Assembly: GCA_002900995.3 (NCBI GenBank)
Contig: CM035310.1
Location: forward strand, 2,999,394 to 3,063,393
DNA: 64,000 bases
Source: Ganoderma boninense
Lineage: Eukaryota > Basidiomycota > Agaricomycetes > Polyporales > Polyporaceae
Direction of reading: 5' to 3'
A program made the translations under genes and the position numbers. Below, one piece after another: positions 24,401 through 36,585 of the stretch. The notes beneath the pieces are model-generated. The model worked only from the letters and a program-made list of their open reading frames with translations. It made no database searches and was not told the DNA's origin. The number at the start of each line of letters is the position of its first letter. The first letter of the stretch is position 1.

Positions 24401-25290
24401 GCTATGTACATTTTTCACACCTTATTTTCGACGCGGGAACAGCGACATACGGCCATCTGGACCCCCCAGGCCCTACGCTGGATTTTTTTTCGCCGGCTCG
24501 TTCACGCCAACCAAAACCACGACGTAATATCCGGGTCCACGATGTCCTATGCAACAACGACAAGTTGGAAGACGCGTGGGTAGTGCGATATCTCTGGCGA
24601 CTACGACCTGGTGCAGTACTTGACCCGTTCGACCGTCAGCCGTACGCTCCAGCACTGTTCGCACCAAGGCCTCCTTTAAGCGTAAGCCTACACTCACTCA
24701 TCAACCTATCGGGGTGCGGATGCCGAATCGACTCGATCGCCCCTGCATTCGAGATGTGGGCCGTGAAGGGCTGAAATCTCCAAAAACCGGCCGCGCGTCG
24801 TCGATGGAGGTGACAGCAGTCCCCCCAGCATCCTATCGCTAACACGAGCTGATAACACGAGCTGATTGTTCAGCATCTGGATACCAGGGTATCGGCCACG
24901 TCTTTGCTCGTACGTGATCGCCTCTCTCTATTTCTCTCCTTGTGCCCATGGAATTGTGACCACTGACCACCGCGCGCACTCAGGTTCACTTCGTTTCTGT
25001 GGCCCAAGGCTCGCCCTCGTCCCCGCGCCTCCAGTGCCGAACGTGCACAACGCGCCGCGGCTCTCGCCGCTCGACGTCGAGTCTCTCTTCTGGTACAGGT
25101 ACTACTAGGGCTAGACAGGCGCTGCGATTCGGTAGCGAGAACGACTTGTCGGGGAGGGAGCCACCGTCCCAGGGTGACCGCGGTGCCCGTGTGGAAGGAG
25201 CGCCCGGACGGGAGGGAGGTGCTGCTGGGGCGGTTAGAAAGGTTGTACTAGGCTTTCGACGTGCACGTGGAGAATGCGGGGCGGGAGAGG
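24401..25290 (+). pseudogene. Decayed ERG27-like SDR, A type, copy 2
   Basis: Only exons 3 to 5 are recognisable. From the acceptor at 24400 the frame reads HLIFDAGTATYGHLD, then loses frame after the T run at 24481-24490. A fragment IWIPGYR lies near 24880, and NAPRLSPLDVES near 25045-25085 corresponds to the last exon. Stops and frameshifts follow within the GSEND and VPVW segments. No exon 1 or 2 (cofactor motif) was found upstream. It is the mirror of the intact gene at 55041-57162, so this arm lost the copy that the other arm kept. Confidence 0.8.
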
Positions 25291-25916
25291 GACGAGGGTC
25301 AATCGTTGATTCCTTTGCGACATGTCTTCAACAAAACAAGCTTGCAATCAATTTCTTTAGGGCCGGCTGGTACACGTGGCTATGTTGTGGACACCCGGCT
25401 ATGTCGGGAATGTCTTGAGCTTAACACTGCACTCCCATATGCATGCACAGTAGTCATCCGCTCTGTCCGCCTTTCTCCCTGGCCCTACTGCAACATCACT
25501 GGACTTGGATGTGAGGGTACACCCGTAAGTATATCAAAACGCTCCAATGGGCGCCGTGAGAAGCGTTGGGGTATTCATCTTCTTCAGTGCTGCGGGTTCT
25601 GCAGCGACAAACACCTCTGACCTTGTCTTTGTCTCTCAGATCTAGCATGCCCACCGTCGACTCCATGTCTCCAGCAGTACCAGTACTGACCTCATGGTGG
25701 CGAGTCCCTTCCAACCTCACCCATGGCTGAGCGATGATCCGAGTCGAAGCTGGGCGCGGCGCAAGGGAGCGAACACCATCAGCGGCGTGCTCAGAGTTGG
25801 ACATTTGTGGGAACGGTGTGGACTGACGCTGTAGCTTGTCTGGCCATGGGGTATGGAAGCGACGAATATCCACCTGTGCGTTCGCGGATTCGTTCATCGT
25901 CACCTTGACTGGCCCT
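25291..25916. other. Intergenic before the carrier
   Basis: 626 bp between the SDR relic and the carrier start. Parts are similar in reverse complement to the stretch between 54293 and 55040 in the other arm (for example the CTTTAGGGCCGGCTGGTAC region near 25357 against 54850-54865). No gene was seen. Confidence 0.4.
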
Positions 25917-27328
25917 ATGGCGCACCTCTCTACCTTCGAAGGCTTCGTCTGCGGCGGCCTCGCGGGATGCACAGCGGTGACGTTCTCAAACCCGTGAGTC
26001 CTCATGGTTCTGGACGGCCTTTCGCTTTTTCTTTGCCTGATCGCTTTCTGTCGTGTCCAGCGCGGAGGTCGCGAAGACGCGTATGCAGCTGCAGGGCGAG
26101 CTCATGAAGGGCGGTGGCGGGGAGAGGGTGTACAAGAACGTGTTCGACGTGCTGCTCAAGACGTGGCGGAACGAGGGCTTCAGAGGCGTGCAGCGGGGGC
26201 TGGGTCCTGCGGTACGTCTACATCACTTATAGTCGCGCGTTCGGGTGCTGAAGACTAGCATTCGACCCAGTACTTTTACCAGGTGGCGCTGAACGGGTCG
26301 CGGCTGGGCCTGTATGAGCCCATTCGGAGGTGGACGAATGGGCAGCTGGGGTACAGTCCTACGCGGCAGGTCACTTTGACGTCGATGGGGGCTGGTGCTG
26401 TCAGCGCTGTCGTCGGATGTGAGTCATCCTGTCTTTGCTTCTTCTTTTTTAACCTGTTCGTGTCCCCTTACCTTACGCATGTCTCATAGCGTACTTGGGC
26501 AACCCACTGTTCCTGGTCAAGACGCGTATGCAGGCGTATTCTCCTGCCCTCCCTGTCGGCGCGCAAAGGCACTACCGGCATGGCTGGCATGCGCTGTCGA
26601 CTATCGTGCGTGAAGAAGGAGCGAAGGGCCTGCTTCGTGGCTGGGACGCTGCAATCTTGCGAGGAGCGATCGGCGGCTCGGTATGTGCTTCTCTCAGCTG
26701 TGTGTGGAACATTTCTGAGGCGAGGATCAGGTGCAACTACCAAGTTATATCTGGACCAAGACCCAGCTGGTGCGACACGGGTTTGACCCGGACAGTACGT
26801 GGACGTTCTTGGCGAGCAGCTCTATCGCGGGCGTGATCCTGGTTAGTCGTGAACACAATGCAGGTTTCGCCGTGCCTCTGACTTCCCGGAATTGTAGTGT
26901 CTCGTGATGCAGCCTGCAGACACGGTGCGTAGTTTTTCTTGTGACATTATAGAGCTCCTGTTGCTCATGTTGGGGCTGTAGACTTTGACGAGGATGTACA
27001 ATCAGCCAACTATCAAGGGTCCGAACGGTCGCACTGTGGGCACGCTGTACAAGAACCCGATCGACTGCCTATGGAAGACGTTCAAGGCGGAGGGTATCCG
27101 TGGCTGGTACAAGGGTATGGCAGGCCGTTATCGGTATCATATCAGACAGTTGATCTCAGCCCACAACAGGAACGACGGCACACTTCCTTCGGATTGCCCC
27201 ACACACGTCGGTGGTTCCATGTCCGTCGCCCTTCTTCATACTGACATCCTCATACTAGGATAATCACGCTGACTGCAAACGACATTATCGTGAGGCTCTA
27301 CTTGAAGGCAAGACATCGCTCGGATTAA
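25917..27328 (+). CDS. OAC1: Mitochondrial oxaloacetate/sulfate/isopropylmalate carrier (OAC1-like)
   Basis: Inner-membrane solute carrier of the mitochondrial carrier family. Nine exons (25917-25993, 26061-26211, 26271-26418, 26490-26680, 26731-26841, 26898-26924, 26982-27114, 27170-27206, 27259-27328) give 314 residues with all junctions in phase; yeast Oac1 has 324. The three carrier signatures are present: NPAEVAKTR, NPLFLVKTR and QPADTTLTR. The start MAHLSTFEGFVCGGLAGC aligns with the yeast GSFVAGGLAAC region. Yeast Oac1 moves oxaloacetate and also exports alpha-isopropylmalate to the cytosol (family knowledge). Here the gene is tail-to-tail with isopropylmalate synthase, 105 bp between stop codons, which supports that role. 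The mirrored copy at 52896-54292 is broken. Confidence 0.87.
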
Positions 27329-27433
27329 GCTTCTTGTCAGAGTCGCCTTGCACTATGGAGCGAAGGGATCATGAGCAGCTCTTTGGACGCACTCGCTCTG
27401 TTGTACAACGAGACTCCTCTTTCGATCCCAAAT

Positions 27434-30032
27434 TTAGATCTTCCCCTTACAGTTGGCAGCGGCAATGAGAGCAGCCTGCAACGTTGCTGTTGTCAGATCA
27501 TCGTCCAGCCCCACACCCCAGGCTTCCTCCTGTCCCACCGCCTCCACCTTTACAAACGCCGCGTGTTGGCTTCCCTTGGCCGCACCGAGACGGGGCCGAA
27601 CCTGAATGTCGCGCGGAGAGACATGGCCGATTAAGTTGGACAGGCCAGACAGCAAGCATGCCACCGCGTCGTCGCCGGTACCGCCCACCTGCTTCTCGGC
27701 CCCGTTGAGCACCACCGTTGCCTGGAAGTGTAGCGCTGGAGCCTTCGGGACGCGTGCGACCGAGAAGGACTCGAGCGAGGTCGTCGCGGAAGGACAGAAG
27801 CGGGCGACGAAGCGAGCAGCGACCTGTGCAGGAGAGAGCCCCTCGATGTCCCCAGCCGAGCATGCCTCTGCGAGGGTGTCATGCATGCTCTGGGGCACAG
27901 GCAGTGAGTAATCGTCGTTGAGAATCCTGAGGACCTCCTTCGTGTCCCCACTGACGACAGACACAGGGCGACCGCCGAGACGCTTGTTCATCGCGCTGAC
28001 CGCAGCGAGGATTTGGGAGCGCGCTGGGTCCGGATCGAGACCCACGCCCCACGCGGGCGCATGCGCGTCGCCGTTGGCAACCCCAGAAGAAGAGGAAGCA
28101 CTGGTGGAGTGTGTCTCTGCCAGAAGCACGAAGGACACGACATCGCGGCTCGCTGGATCGAGCGATGCGCGCTCGTGTGTCTCCACGGCGGAGAAGCGGA
28201 GGCGAGTCCGCCCCTCGACAGCGGAGAGGAACGCCGCGAGCGGGCCTGCGCCCTCGCCGCGCAGCGCGAACGAGTTCCCATCTGCCGTCATGCGTCCTTG
28301 GAATCCCGTCATCGCCTTCCCGTCGCGCACGGTCTGCGCGATCGCGAACTTGCCGAGATACACGCGCGCGGGGTGCGCCTCTCCGCATTCAGGGTCTGGC
28401 TTCTCCGGGAGGTGGTAGTACGCGGCAAAGGTAGCCGTGATCTCCTCCGCTGTAATCTCGCGCGCGGCACGGTCGACCTGGCGCTGAACGACGCAGTAGA
28501 ACTCCTGTTGGACGGGCCGCGGGAGGTCGATGTGGAGGTGCTCACGGACGATGTACGCGATCCCGCCCTTGCCAGACTGCGAGTTCACGCGGATGACGGC
28601 CTCGTACGAACGCCCGAGGTCGGCGGGGTCGAGCGGGAGGTACGGCATCTCCCACTTGAGCGGCCGCCCCTCTTCGGCGCACCGCGCGTGCCGCACGGCC
28701 TGCGCCTCGAAGCCCTTCTTGATCGCATCCTGGTGGGAGCCGGAGAACGCGGTGAAGACGAGCTCGCCGGCGTAGGGGTGGCGCGGGTGCACGGGCAGGG
28801 AGGTGCAGTGTGCAACGACGTCGATGGTAGACTGGATGTCGGAGAAGTCAAGGCCGCAGGGGACGCCTTGGGTGTAGAGGTTGAGCGCGAGGGTGACGAG
28901 GTCGACGTTGCCGCACCGCTCGCCGTTCCCGAAGAGACATCCTTCGACGCGGTCGGCCCCGGCTAGCATTCCGAGCTCGGTAGCGGCGACGGCCGTCCCT
29001 GATCGAAGATGCAGGCATGAGTAAATCGTGTGAGTGGGACGCAGGTACGTCAGGGATCACAGTACATACCTCGGTCGTTGTGGGTGTGCAAGCTGACGAT
29101 GATCTCATCTCTATCCTGCATGTGGCGACAGAAGTATTCAATCTGCGAAGCACTCCTTCAGTGAGCTAATCACAAGGTCGTATCACGGATCTCGGATGAC
29201 TTACCTGGTCCGCATAGTGGTTTGGGGGAGAGATCTCGACCGTCGAGGGCAAATTGTACATGATCCTGTCATAGAGGTCTTTCCCAGCAAGCCCCCACGC
29301 GTTCTTCACCGCCGTGCATATCTCGACCACGTACTCGGGCTCGGTCTGGGAGAACGCCTCCACCCCGTAGACGAGCCTGAACTTTGCACCATACTTCTCT
29401 CGGTGCTGATCCACAAGCGAGCGGACGAGGATGGTATGCGTGGTGGCAAGCTCGATGATTTCTTCTTTGCTCTTGCCGAAGACGACCTCACGGAAGCAGG
29501 GCGCGGTTGCGTTGAACAGGCTGATGATCACCTTCGGTGCGCCAGCGATCGCCTCGAACGTCCGATGAATGAGGTCGGCGCGAGCAGGCGTCATCACCTA
29601 TGCGTCGTTCAGGTAAGTCCTCGCCAATGCTGCAACGGAGGGGTGCTCATATATCCTACCTGTATCCAGACGTCGTCGGGAATCTCTCCTCCCGTAATGA
29701 GAGACCTCACGAACTCGAACTCCGTCTCGCTCGAGGACGGGTAAGCGACCTCGATTTCCTTGAAACCGCACTTCACGAGATGTTCGAAGAACAGACGTTT
29801 CTGTTCGGCGGTCATAGGTCGCGCTAGTGCTTGGTTCCCGTCCCGGAGGTCGGTGGAGAGCCATATGGGGTGCTTCTCGGCACGTCCCCGAGGCCATTGC
29901 CGGTCAGGGATGTCAAGGGGAACATACGATGCATACTTGTCACTTGGGTGGCTCCTGCCGAGGCGCGTACATGTTAGTTCTGACGAGTCTTACGACTTCG
30001 AGGGTGACTTGACCAACATACAGCATGGGCAT
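27434..30032 (-). CDS. LEU4: 2-isopropylmalate synthase
   Basis: First committed enzyme of leucine biosynthesis: condenses acetyl-CoA with 2-oxoisovalerate. Exons 30022-30032, 29660-29954, 29205-29597, 29070-29142 and 27434-28998 give 778 residues in phase. The N-terminus is [14 protein letters not shown]; the TIM-barrel site shows [12 protein letters not shown] (metal Asp, signature 1), [14 protein letters not shown] (metal His-x-His) and [17 protein letters not shown] (signature 2). The linker LPRPVQQEF and a LeuA regulatory domain follow. About 160-180 further residues look like a second linker plus LeuA-like domain (two WGVGLD-x-D motifs), making the protein longer than yeast Leu4 (619 aa). 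Leucine feedback through the LeuA region is the family rule. No mitochondrial presequence is obvious, so the location is uncertain. Confidence 0.92.
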
Positions 30033-32237
30033 CTGCCTTTTGTGGAGAAGAACGAAAATTAAAATGGGTGAGAGTTCTGGGTACGTGCTCCTCTCGGGAA
30101 GAACTCCCCTGCTTTTGTATCCTTCATCCTGAAATGCCGCCCAGTGCCTCTTTTCAACAGGGCTGCTATCGAATATTCGTCTCGAACGTTGCAAGGCTCG
30201 ATGGTGATTGACTGTCGTCAACGTCCCAGGACCGGACACCAGTTTGTAGACTTCCAATCCGCAACGGAGCGGGGTCTTGAGGCCTTCCGGGATCGCCGAC
30301 AGAAGCCTTCCTTCGCGGGTCCTTGTGACTTCCCCAGTCGACGGGGCTGAGGCCCACAAGACGTGCCCTCCTACATGATTACATTACTCGAATCAGAGTA
30401 GCATTTGCCAATGGTGATGGTCTATGGACAGAGGCGATATCGTTGTGCTGTTCTCGCCATCAACGCCGAATGAACTGAAGCTCCAACGTTCTTCAGATCT
30501 AACGTCTGATCTTGCAGGGCGCTTCTGTTCGTCTCCGGTCACTACGCACACCTATGCAGACTGCGTGGTGACGGTGCGCCTGCATCTACACTTCTCACAT
30601 CTGGAGCCGTTCAGGTCAGCCTGGAATCTGCATAATCCTACCCAGGCATATCCCGCTCCCATGCGGAAGCACTCGAGGCTCTTCCATCGTTTAACGCCGT
30701 CCAACTATTGGCCGGTCTAAAATTGTGTTGACTCCGTTCAAACCGCGGGTTATTTCACACTGCACGGCGCTGATCATCATTCCTCTGCGCCATGTCCTGA
30801 TCTCTCTGCACCGTATAGCAGGCGTCGTCCCGACCACAATTTCCCTTGGCAGGTTCCTTTGCCGCAAACAAAAGTTCTCAGCAACTGCTTCCTTGTTCTC
30901 CTCGTCTTCCGCGGACTATGTCACAACCCTGCCATATCCTCACCGTCTGTCGCCGCAGTGGAGGTCATACAACCTCTTCAGGTTCACGTCGCGTATCTCG
31001 CTACACCGGCGATGGATCAACAAGCTGCAAGTCGTTATAGAGTCTACCATCGTCATGGGTATGCTCCACGTTCGTTGTCCTTGCTACTTTCGAGACATAA
31101 TTCACTTTAGTGCGCATAGACGTCTGTCTGCCAGTCCTCGTCCGGCAGTGGGTTGTTATTCTTCTGTTCGTTTGAGACACTTGCGTCTCTCTCAGCTGCA
31201 CAGACGATGCTGTCACAACGAAATCAGGCCTTGGTCACCATTGATCTGCTACCGCTATTGCGGGTGCTTTCGATGTAGACGTCGTGGGCACAGGGTGGCG
31301 TTACGGTCGAAGCCGAAATGTTTGGACTTGAGGATGATCAAGTCCGCCATGGTCGGGGGACTTCAATGTCTCTGACACAATATATTCCTACCTTCTGCAG
31401 CACATTATTCGAGGATCTAGGTCAAGACACGGAATGCCTTGTCTTATGGGTTGTTATTTATTTATGCGGACGCTACCGACCTCATTCGCAGTCACGAGGC
31501 AGCCTGAGGGACGACGTCAAACCTTGCTCTACAGGCAGACGCCTCTGCGGCGTGGGGGTGAGAAGTCCGAAGTACATGCACACGAGAATACCGTATCGCC
31601 GACTCCGACAGGTAGAGGGGCTGTGTAGGCGTCGAACACTGCAACCTCTTTACCAAGTCTCTAGCGGGGACAAAGGCAATCCCCCCACAGTAGGGGTATG
31701 TACTTGCTCAGGCTGTATGGCTAACCCATCGATTAACCGACGTCTGGAGCGATGGTTCTCTTGCCGATTAATGCTTGAGTCGGTTGCAGAATGCACAGCC
31801 CTCCTGTCTCCTGTCGACTCGGGGAGGTAACCGGTTGCTTTCTCTTGGTGGAGCTCCGCGGTTTGTCCGCGGTGGCAATGACAATAATTCACCTTGTCTC
31901 CCGTTAACTCGAGGCTACTTCTGCTGTGCCAGTGCCGCCAATGGCTGCTATCGCCGTGTTCCAGAAAGACAATAGATACTATCACTTTCATTATCTCGAG
32001 GCCTCATTGTGCTCAACTTTCGCCATCGACTCCAGCGTAGACTATCCGTCGTCGGAGTCGGCGATCGGCGCTCGCGGACGCTACGAGACGTACTACCACA
32101 TGTCGCACGAGCACGATTCGTATGCTGCGTCTATGCTGTGTATATATATGGCATGGCACGCACGTTGCAGTCGTAGCTGCCACAGCCAGCTGCCGGAAGC
32201 GGGATACCGATACGATACTCGGGATCCGCTCTCGCGC
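30033..32237. other. 2.2 kb; the right end mirrors the other arm
   Basis: No gene was recognised at 30033-31650; frames of 60-216 codons on the plus strand lack family features. From about 31650 to 32237 the DNA matches 46984-47560 in reverse complement (for example CAGTGCCGCCAATGGCTGCT near 31927). The match is not frame-preserving throughout, so it is probably shared 3' flank of the DUF6534 genes rather than coding sequence. The GMC oxidoreductase present in the other arm is absent here. Confidence 0.45.
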
Positions 32238-34501
32238 TCATGCTGCGCCGATATGCTGCGACCCGACGGTGGTAGAGTCAGACGGGGTCGAGCGCGACGA
32301 GTGCGCCTCCAGGTCGTAGTCGACGTGGCGGAACATTCCATCCTGCAATACATAAACAACAGGTCGCTGTGGTCAGCAAGCCGGAGCCATATCATTCGGC
32401 ACAGTACACGAAGCAGATAGTACACGCACCCGGTCGAGCCCCATCCCCATCCCGTCCTTCCCGAAGCCGGGCGCGGTAGGGGGATAGCCGTGGTCCGTCG
32501 TGGTCGTCGTGACGATGTGCACCATGGGGCCGGCGCGCACGGACGACGAGAGCGTCTGTCCCGACCACCACGACGCGTGAGTCGCACTTCGCGGTGAGGG
32601 ATGTGGGATGTGGGGGCCGGAGCTCGAGGCGCACCTGGTTGGTCTTGGTATCGCTCGTGAACACGATCGACTCCCCGCGCCCGACCGCGCTGCGCCGGAC
32701 GGTCAGGTTTGTGGACATGGCGTGCGAGGTCGCGTCGGTGTCGATGCCGCGCCCGTAGTGCGAGGCACGGAAATTCAGGCTGCGCGGGCAAAAGGGGCGC
32801 GGTCAGCTGCGGCACGGATGTGCGACGAGATGTCGCGACTCACGTTGCGAGGAGCGAGTTGGCGTACACTGCACATAGAAGACAGCAAGGGAAAATCAGA
32901 ACTCGATCGTTACACACGGTGCAGGGAGAGGGGGGGAGAGAAGTTGGAGGAGGGACGCACGTTTGCTGAGGAGGAGGTGAACGGAGAAGTAGATCATGTT
33001 TGTCGGCATGGTGCTGAAGGTGAGGATGACGACGAGCCCGACGATGCTCGTAAGCATGCCATTGTTGACTGTCCAGTACGTGATCTTGTCCAGGAACTAA
33101 CGAGAGAGGGCTACGATGAGTATATGAACAGGGATCTGTCAGATACTGGAAAAGACGCACAGTGTCAATGCTGTCAAATCAAAACAAAGGAAATGAGCGA
33201 ATGGGGATGACTCGCATACAGTCAGACATACCGACTGAAAGGGAAAGAGAACGGATATCAGGAACATGTTCGGACGCATGATCGCAAAGACGACGCACTT
33301 GTTGAAGCCAGACTTGTGCTTGCGGAGGTAGTACACAAGCGTCGCCGTGATGATGCAGTCCGCGAGCGTGCCCGCCCCGAGGGCGGTGCCGACCAGGGGC
33401 GTGATCTTCTCCGGGAGGACCGTGAGGTTCTTGAGCTGCAATCTGGGCATAACCTGGTGTCAGCGCGCGATTCCCCACCGTGACTCGTAGCGAGCAAAGC
33501 ACCATACATCTTCCCACAGACAACTGGAAGCAAGGAGGCGTGAGCGGGCCGTCATCGCATCGGAAGCGTGCCGGACTTAGACTTACTGCAGCCGAAGACC
33601 AGCCTGACCGCGGAAAGGCAGAGCTGCGGGAACGCGATTTAGGCCTATATCGAGGATAAGTATGGATGGAGAAATGCATGGGCTTACGATGATGACGGTG
33701 ATTATCCAGTTCCCGCCGCCCACTGTATGCGTTGTAAGGACGCCGGCGTTTGGAGCACAGAAAGGGACTTGGAGGACGCACGTATGAAGACCCTACGGGC
33801 GTAGAAACAATGCACGATGACCGTGATAACTGCCTGCAGCAGCGGCGCGTAAGAGAGCCATGTGCGCATAGTTTCGCATGGACTGGAGACTCACTGTGAG
33901 GACGATCGTGATCTATCGGCGGATGTGAAGGTGTCACGGTGCTAGCAAAGCGCGCTTTGCAGGATAGGTGCACATACATCGAAGCTCCTGTGAAGCGTGA
34001 CGAGAGGTGCTCAGTATTCAGTATGGTGCCGGGAGCGAGGGTTCTTACCACACAGAGTCATCCAAAGCGGGAGTGTTGTTGAAGTTGAGGATTAGGTAGT
34101 AGTATATCATGTGCCAACTGAGCATGACGTGCGTCGTGTCCAACACGCTACAAGGAGCCAGTCGCTTGAGCACAGAGACCGCTTGAAGAAAGCCACAGTT
34201 AACGTACAATAAGGATCCAACCTGTGTCGCGATGTCGAGGGCGATCAGGAGAGTTGCAGTAACATTGCATACGTCCGTCCACACTTACCGTCGACTTGAT
34301 GAGCCACGGGTCTTTTGGAAATCGGGCGATGTACATGTAAGTCTGCATCGTCGTAATACCGTATCCGCTGAGCTCAGCAGTGTGTTAACGCGTGAGGTAG
34401 GAGGAGGACAGGACTCCTACAAGGACTGAGACGACTTACACGGCTGTTATGAGCACACCGATCAAGAGCGCGCCGACGGTCACTGCGAGATCGGCACCCA
34501 T
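32238..34501 (-). CDS. DUF6534-type multi-pass membrane protein, copy 2 (intact)
   Basis: Starts MGADLAVTVGALLIGVL at 34501; a longer start at 34666 is open but not conserved in frame in the mirrored copy. About 14 exons include a microexon of about 14 nt (VGSLF) before LDTTHVMLSWHMIYYYLILNF, followed by VHCFYARR, VGGGNWIITVII, the long ADCIITATLVYYL exon with KHKSGFNK, DKITYWTVNNGMLTS, VYANSLLAT and LNFRASHYGRGIDTD, ending at 32238 after VGSQHIGAA. Seven or so membrane helices and a cytosolic Ser/Thr-rich tail are expected. All segments found in the right-arm copy are present and the tail is in frame, so this is the likely functional member of the pair. The function of DUF6534 proteins is unknown. 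Confidence 0.78.
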
Positions 34502-36348
34502 GTCGACCAAGTTGCGTGGTGGGGTTCCTGCGGGAGAGTACGAAGGTGATGAGTCGTCCGAGTAGTCCTTCACAACCTCGAAACGCAGTGAGTCGGGGTA
34601 GGAGAGGATAAAGGAGCGGGCACCGCGACCGGGATCATAGAGGCTCGACAGCGTGAGCCCGAGCACTTATAATAAGCCATATTCGGCCATGCATCGAATC
34701 TGCCACGGGAAGCGAACTGGGCGGCACCACTCTAACGCTAGTGCTCTTGTGCATGCGCATGCCCTCCACCAGACATGGGTCTATCTATCAGCCCAGACAC
34801 TACGTGGTAGGACAGAACTTTGCACAAAAGGGCTATGTACTTACTCAGATCCGGATTTCAGGGGAGGAGCTCCCAAGTATCCTGCCAAGTTCAGAAGACG
34901 CTGTAAGCCCATCGTTGCAGTTACATAACGTGGTAGAAGTCTGGCGTACCACACACCACACTGGGCGCACCGCAGGCGTCCTGGCCAGCGCTCCGGTACG
35001 TCACCGCGCAGACAAGGTGTCCTGAGAAGCACTTCTTCCCCAGGTCATGTGTCCGAAAGAAGCCCCCGCGTCGAATCGAGCATGACAGATGCGCGTGCAC
35101 TGGCTCTGCGGAGTGGCGAAAGCGAGAGATGTGGCGCCTAGGACAGCCCCCCCTCGAGGGTTCACGTGTCGCACAGCTGGGGGTGCGTGGTTCAGTCGCT
35201 TGAGAGGCACGAGGGACCGGCACGGATTCAATGGTTTGGGGGCCATGTGGCGGGCATTCTACGCCGACGAACAGGGTCCAGCGGTGCACGTCCTACCAGA
35301 AGAGAAGCAAGTCGCGCGCGTTTGAAGTCGACGCCCACTGCCACAACGAAGAGCCTGGGGACAGGATTCCCAGTTCAAGTTGGTCCTTACGAGTCGAATC
35401 GCACTCGAGAGATGTTGGATTATTGTTTCTCGAAGCTGGAGAGAACTATCACAGGAAGGGGGGCAGAGCGGAGGAAGGACTGGCGTGTGGTGGTCGGCGC
35501 GCCGCGCTCGGGGTTTCCTTGAAGCGCAGAACTCGAAGTCGATTGTGGTTTCTTTGAGGAGGTGGCGTACATCACGGTTACATAGCGGGTGCTCTTTGTT
35601 CCTCTCTTTCAATGGCATACCCGTATCAGTATCATTACTTCCATGACAACAGAACTCAAGTGGTAACTTACCATGACTCGACGTATACAAGTGCGAATAT
35701 GGATCGCTCCCGAAAGACTACCAGTAGAGCCCGCTACAGATCTCGGTGGGGAGGAATGTCCGTGACGACGTGTTTCAACGCTCGACATTATAAGCAGAGT
35801 GATAATCGAGACGTCATGTATCATGTTCTGCATAAAACCTTCGAGGAAGGAGAACGCCTGAACGAGCTGAATCTTTCTATCGGCGAGAGCCGGATAGCTT
35901 TCCCACGCTGTGATTGGACCAGCCTCATTTAGCGCACTACTTAGCGCCAGTCAGTATTCGAGGCCGAAATTTATTTCGCGCCTCGTCTGAGAGCCACCAC
36001 CACCATGTCACCTCGTCAATAGTCCAGGCTCCAAGTGTTCCTCGTCTACTCAGGCTCTCTAACAGGAACTCAGTTCCAGCTCAATGAAGTGATTGACCGA
36101 GGTGAGTGGTGCGCATTTGAATCGCCACAAGGCTGCTATACTATCCGCTCAGCCGGCATTCGAGGTGCGAGGTCCGTCATAGCAAGTCTTCAAAATCTGC
36201 AGTTCCGCCCTACTTTTCTTTTCTCATAGAGCATGTGATGATATTTTGCTATGGAACTAGATTTAGAGGACTTCAGGATGAGACCTTGCTTCGATACAAA
36301 TCCCTCCCCTGAACGTTGAACGTTGGATCGCTAATGCCTGGTCTGAGA
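34502..36348. other. Mirrored non-coding DNA (left inner flank)
   Basis: Upstream flank of the DUF6534 gene. Several blocks match 42923-44682 in reverse complement: around 34740-34830, 34840-35000, 35100-35180, 35650-35700 and 35896-35925. Frames here (for example 35166-35557) are not shared with the partner, so I read the region as duplicated non-coding sequence, including a TATA-like TTATTATAAG just upstream of the DUF6534 gene. Confidence 0.6.
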
Positions 36349-36405
36349 CTAGCACAAAACGAGCAAGCTGCCGCCCCTCGAAGGCCACGATTTTAACTTA
36401 GGCAC
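36349..36405 (-). other. Conserved 18-codon tail at the inner edge of the left arm
   Basis: Minus-strand frame VPKLKSWPSRGGSLLVLC followed by TAG. Its partner at 42866-42922 reads VPKFRAGSSRGGSLLVLC and TAG; several differences fall in third codon positions. It may be the last exon of a gene whose body I could not recognise, or a chance-open piece of the duplicated flank. Confidence 0.4.
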
Positions 36406-36585
36406 GGACGATAATTGGAGCACGCACCCCATGTGCCTCACGGTATCGTACCTTGAAGTTGACATGCTCCACGACGCGTCCCGAGACGCGACGTTTTGGG
36501 CGACATCCGCATCTCTAATGAGGGCCTCCACCTCATCCCCCCTTCACTTTCTTTCACCCCACATTTCACTGTGGAGAGAGCCGAT

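Larger units (their letters stand above)
14839..36405. repeat. Left arm of a giant imperfect inverted repeat
   Basis: Going inward this arm carries ERG27-like B (-), 7TM (+), the 70-aa gene (-), an ERG27-like A relic (+), a carrier (+), isopropylmalate synthase (-) and DUF6534 (-). Each has a paralogue in the arm 42866-63634 in opposite orientation. Non-coding anchors also match in reverse complement, for example 34740-35130 with 44045-44460, 35896-35925 with about 43510-43540, and 36349-36405 with 42866-42922. The order of 7TM and the 70-aa gene is exchanged between arms. Confidence 0.8.

Noticed and set aside
28013..28966. 317-codon plus-strand open frame
   Set aside because: Exact antisense of the isopropylmalate synthase last exon; opened by GC-rich third positions. 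The mirrored antisense frame at 51333-52331 arises the same way.
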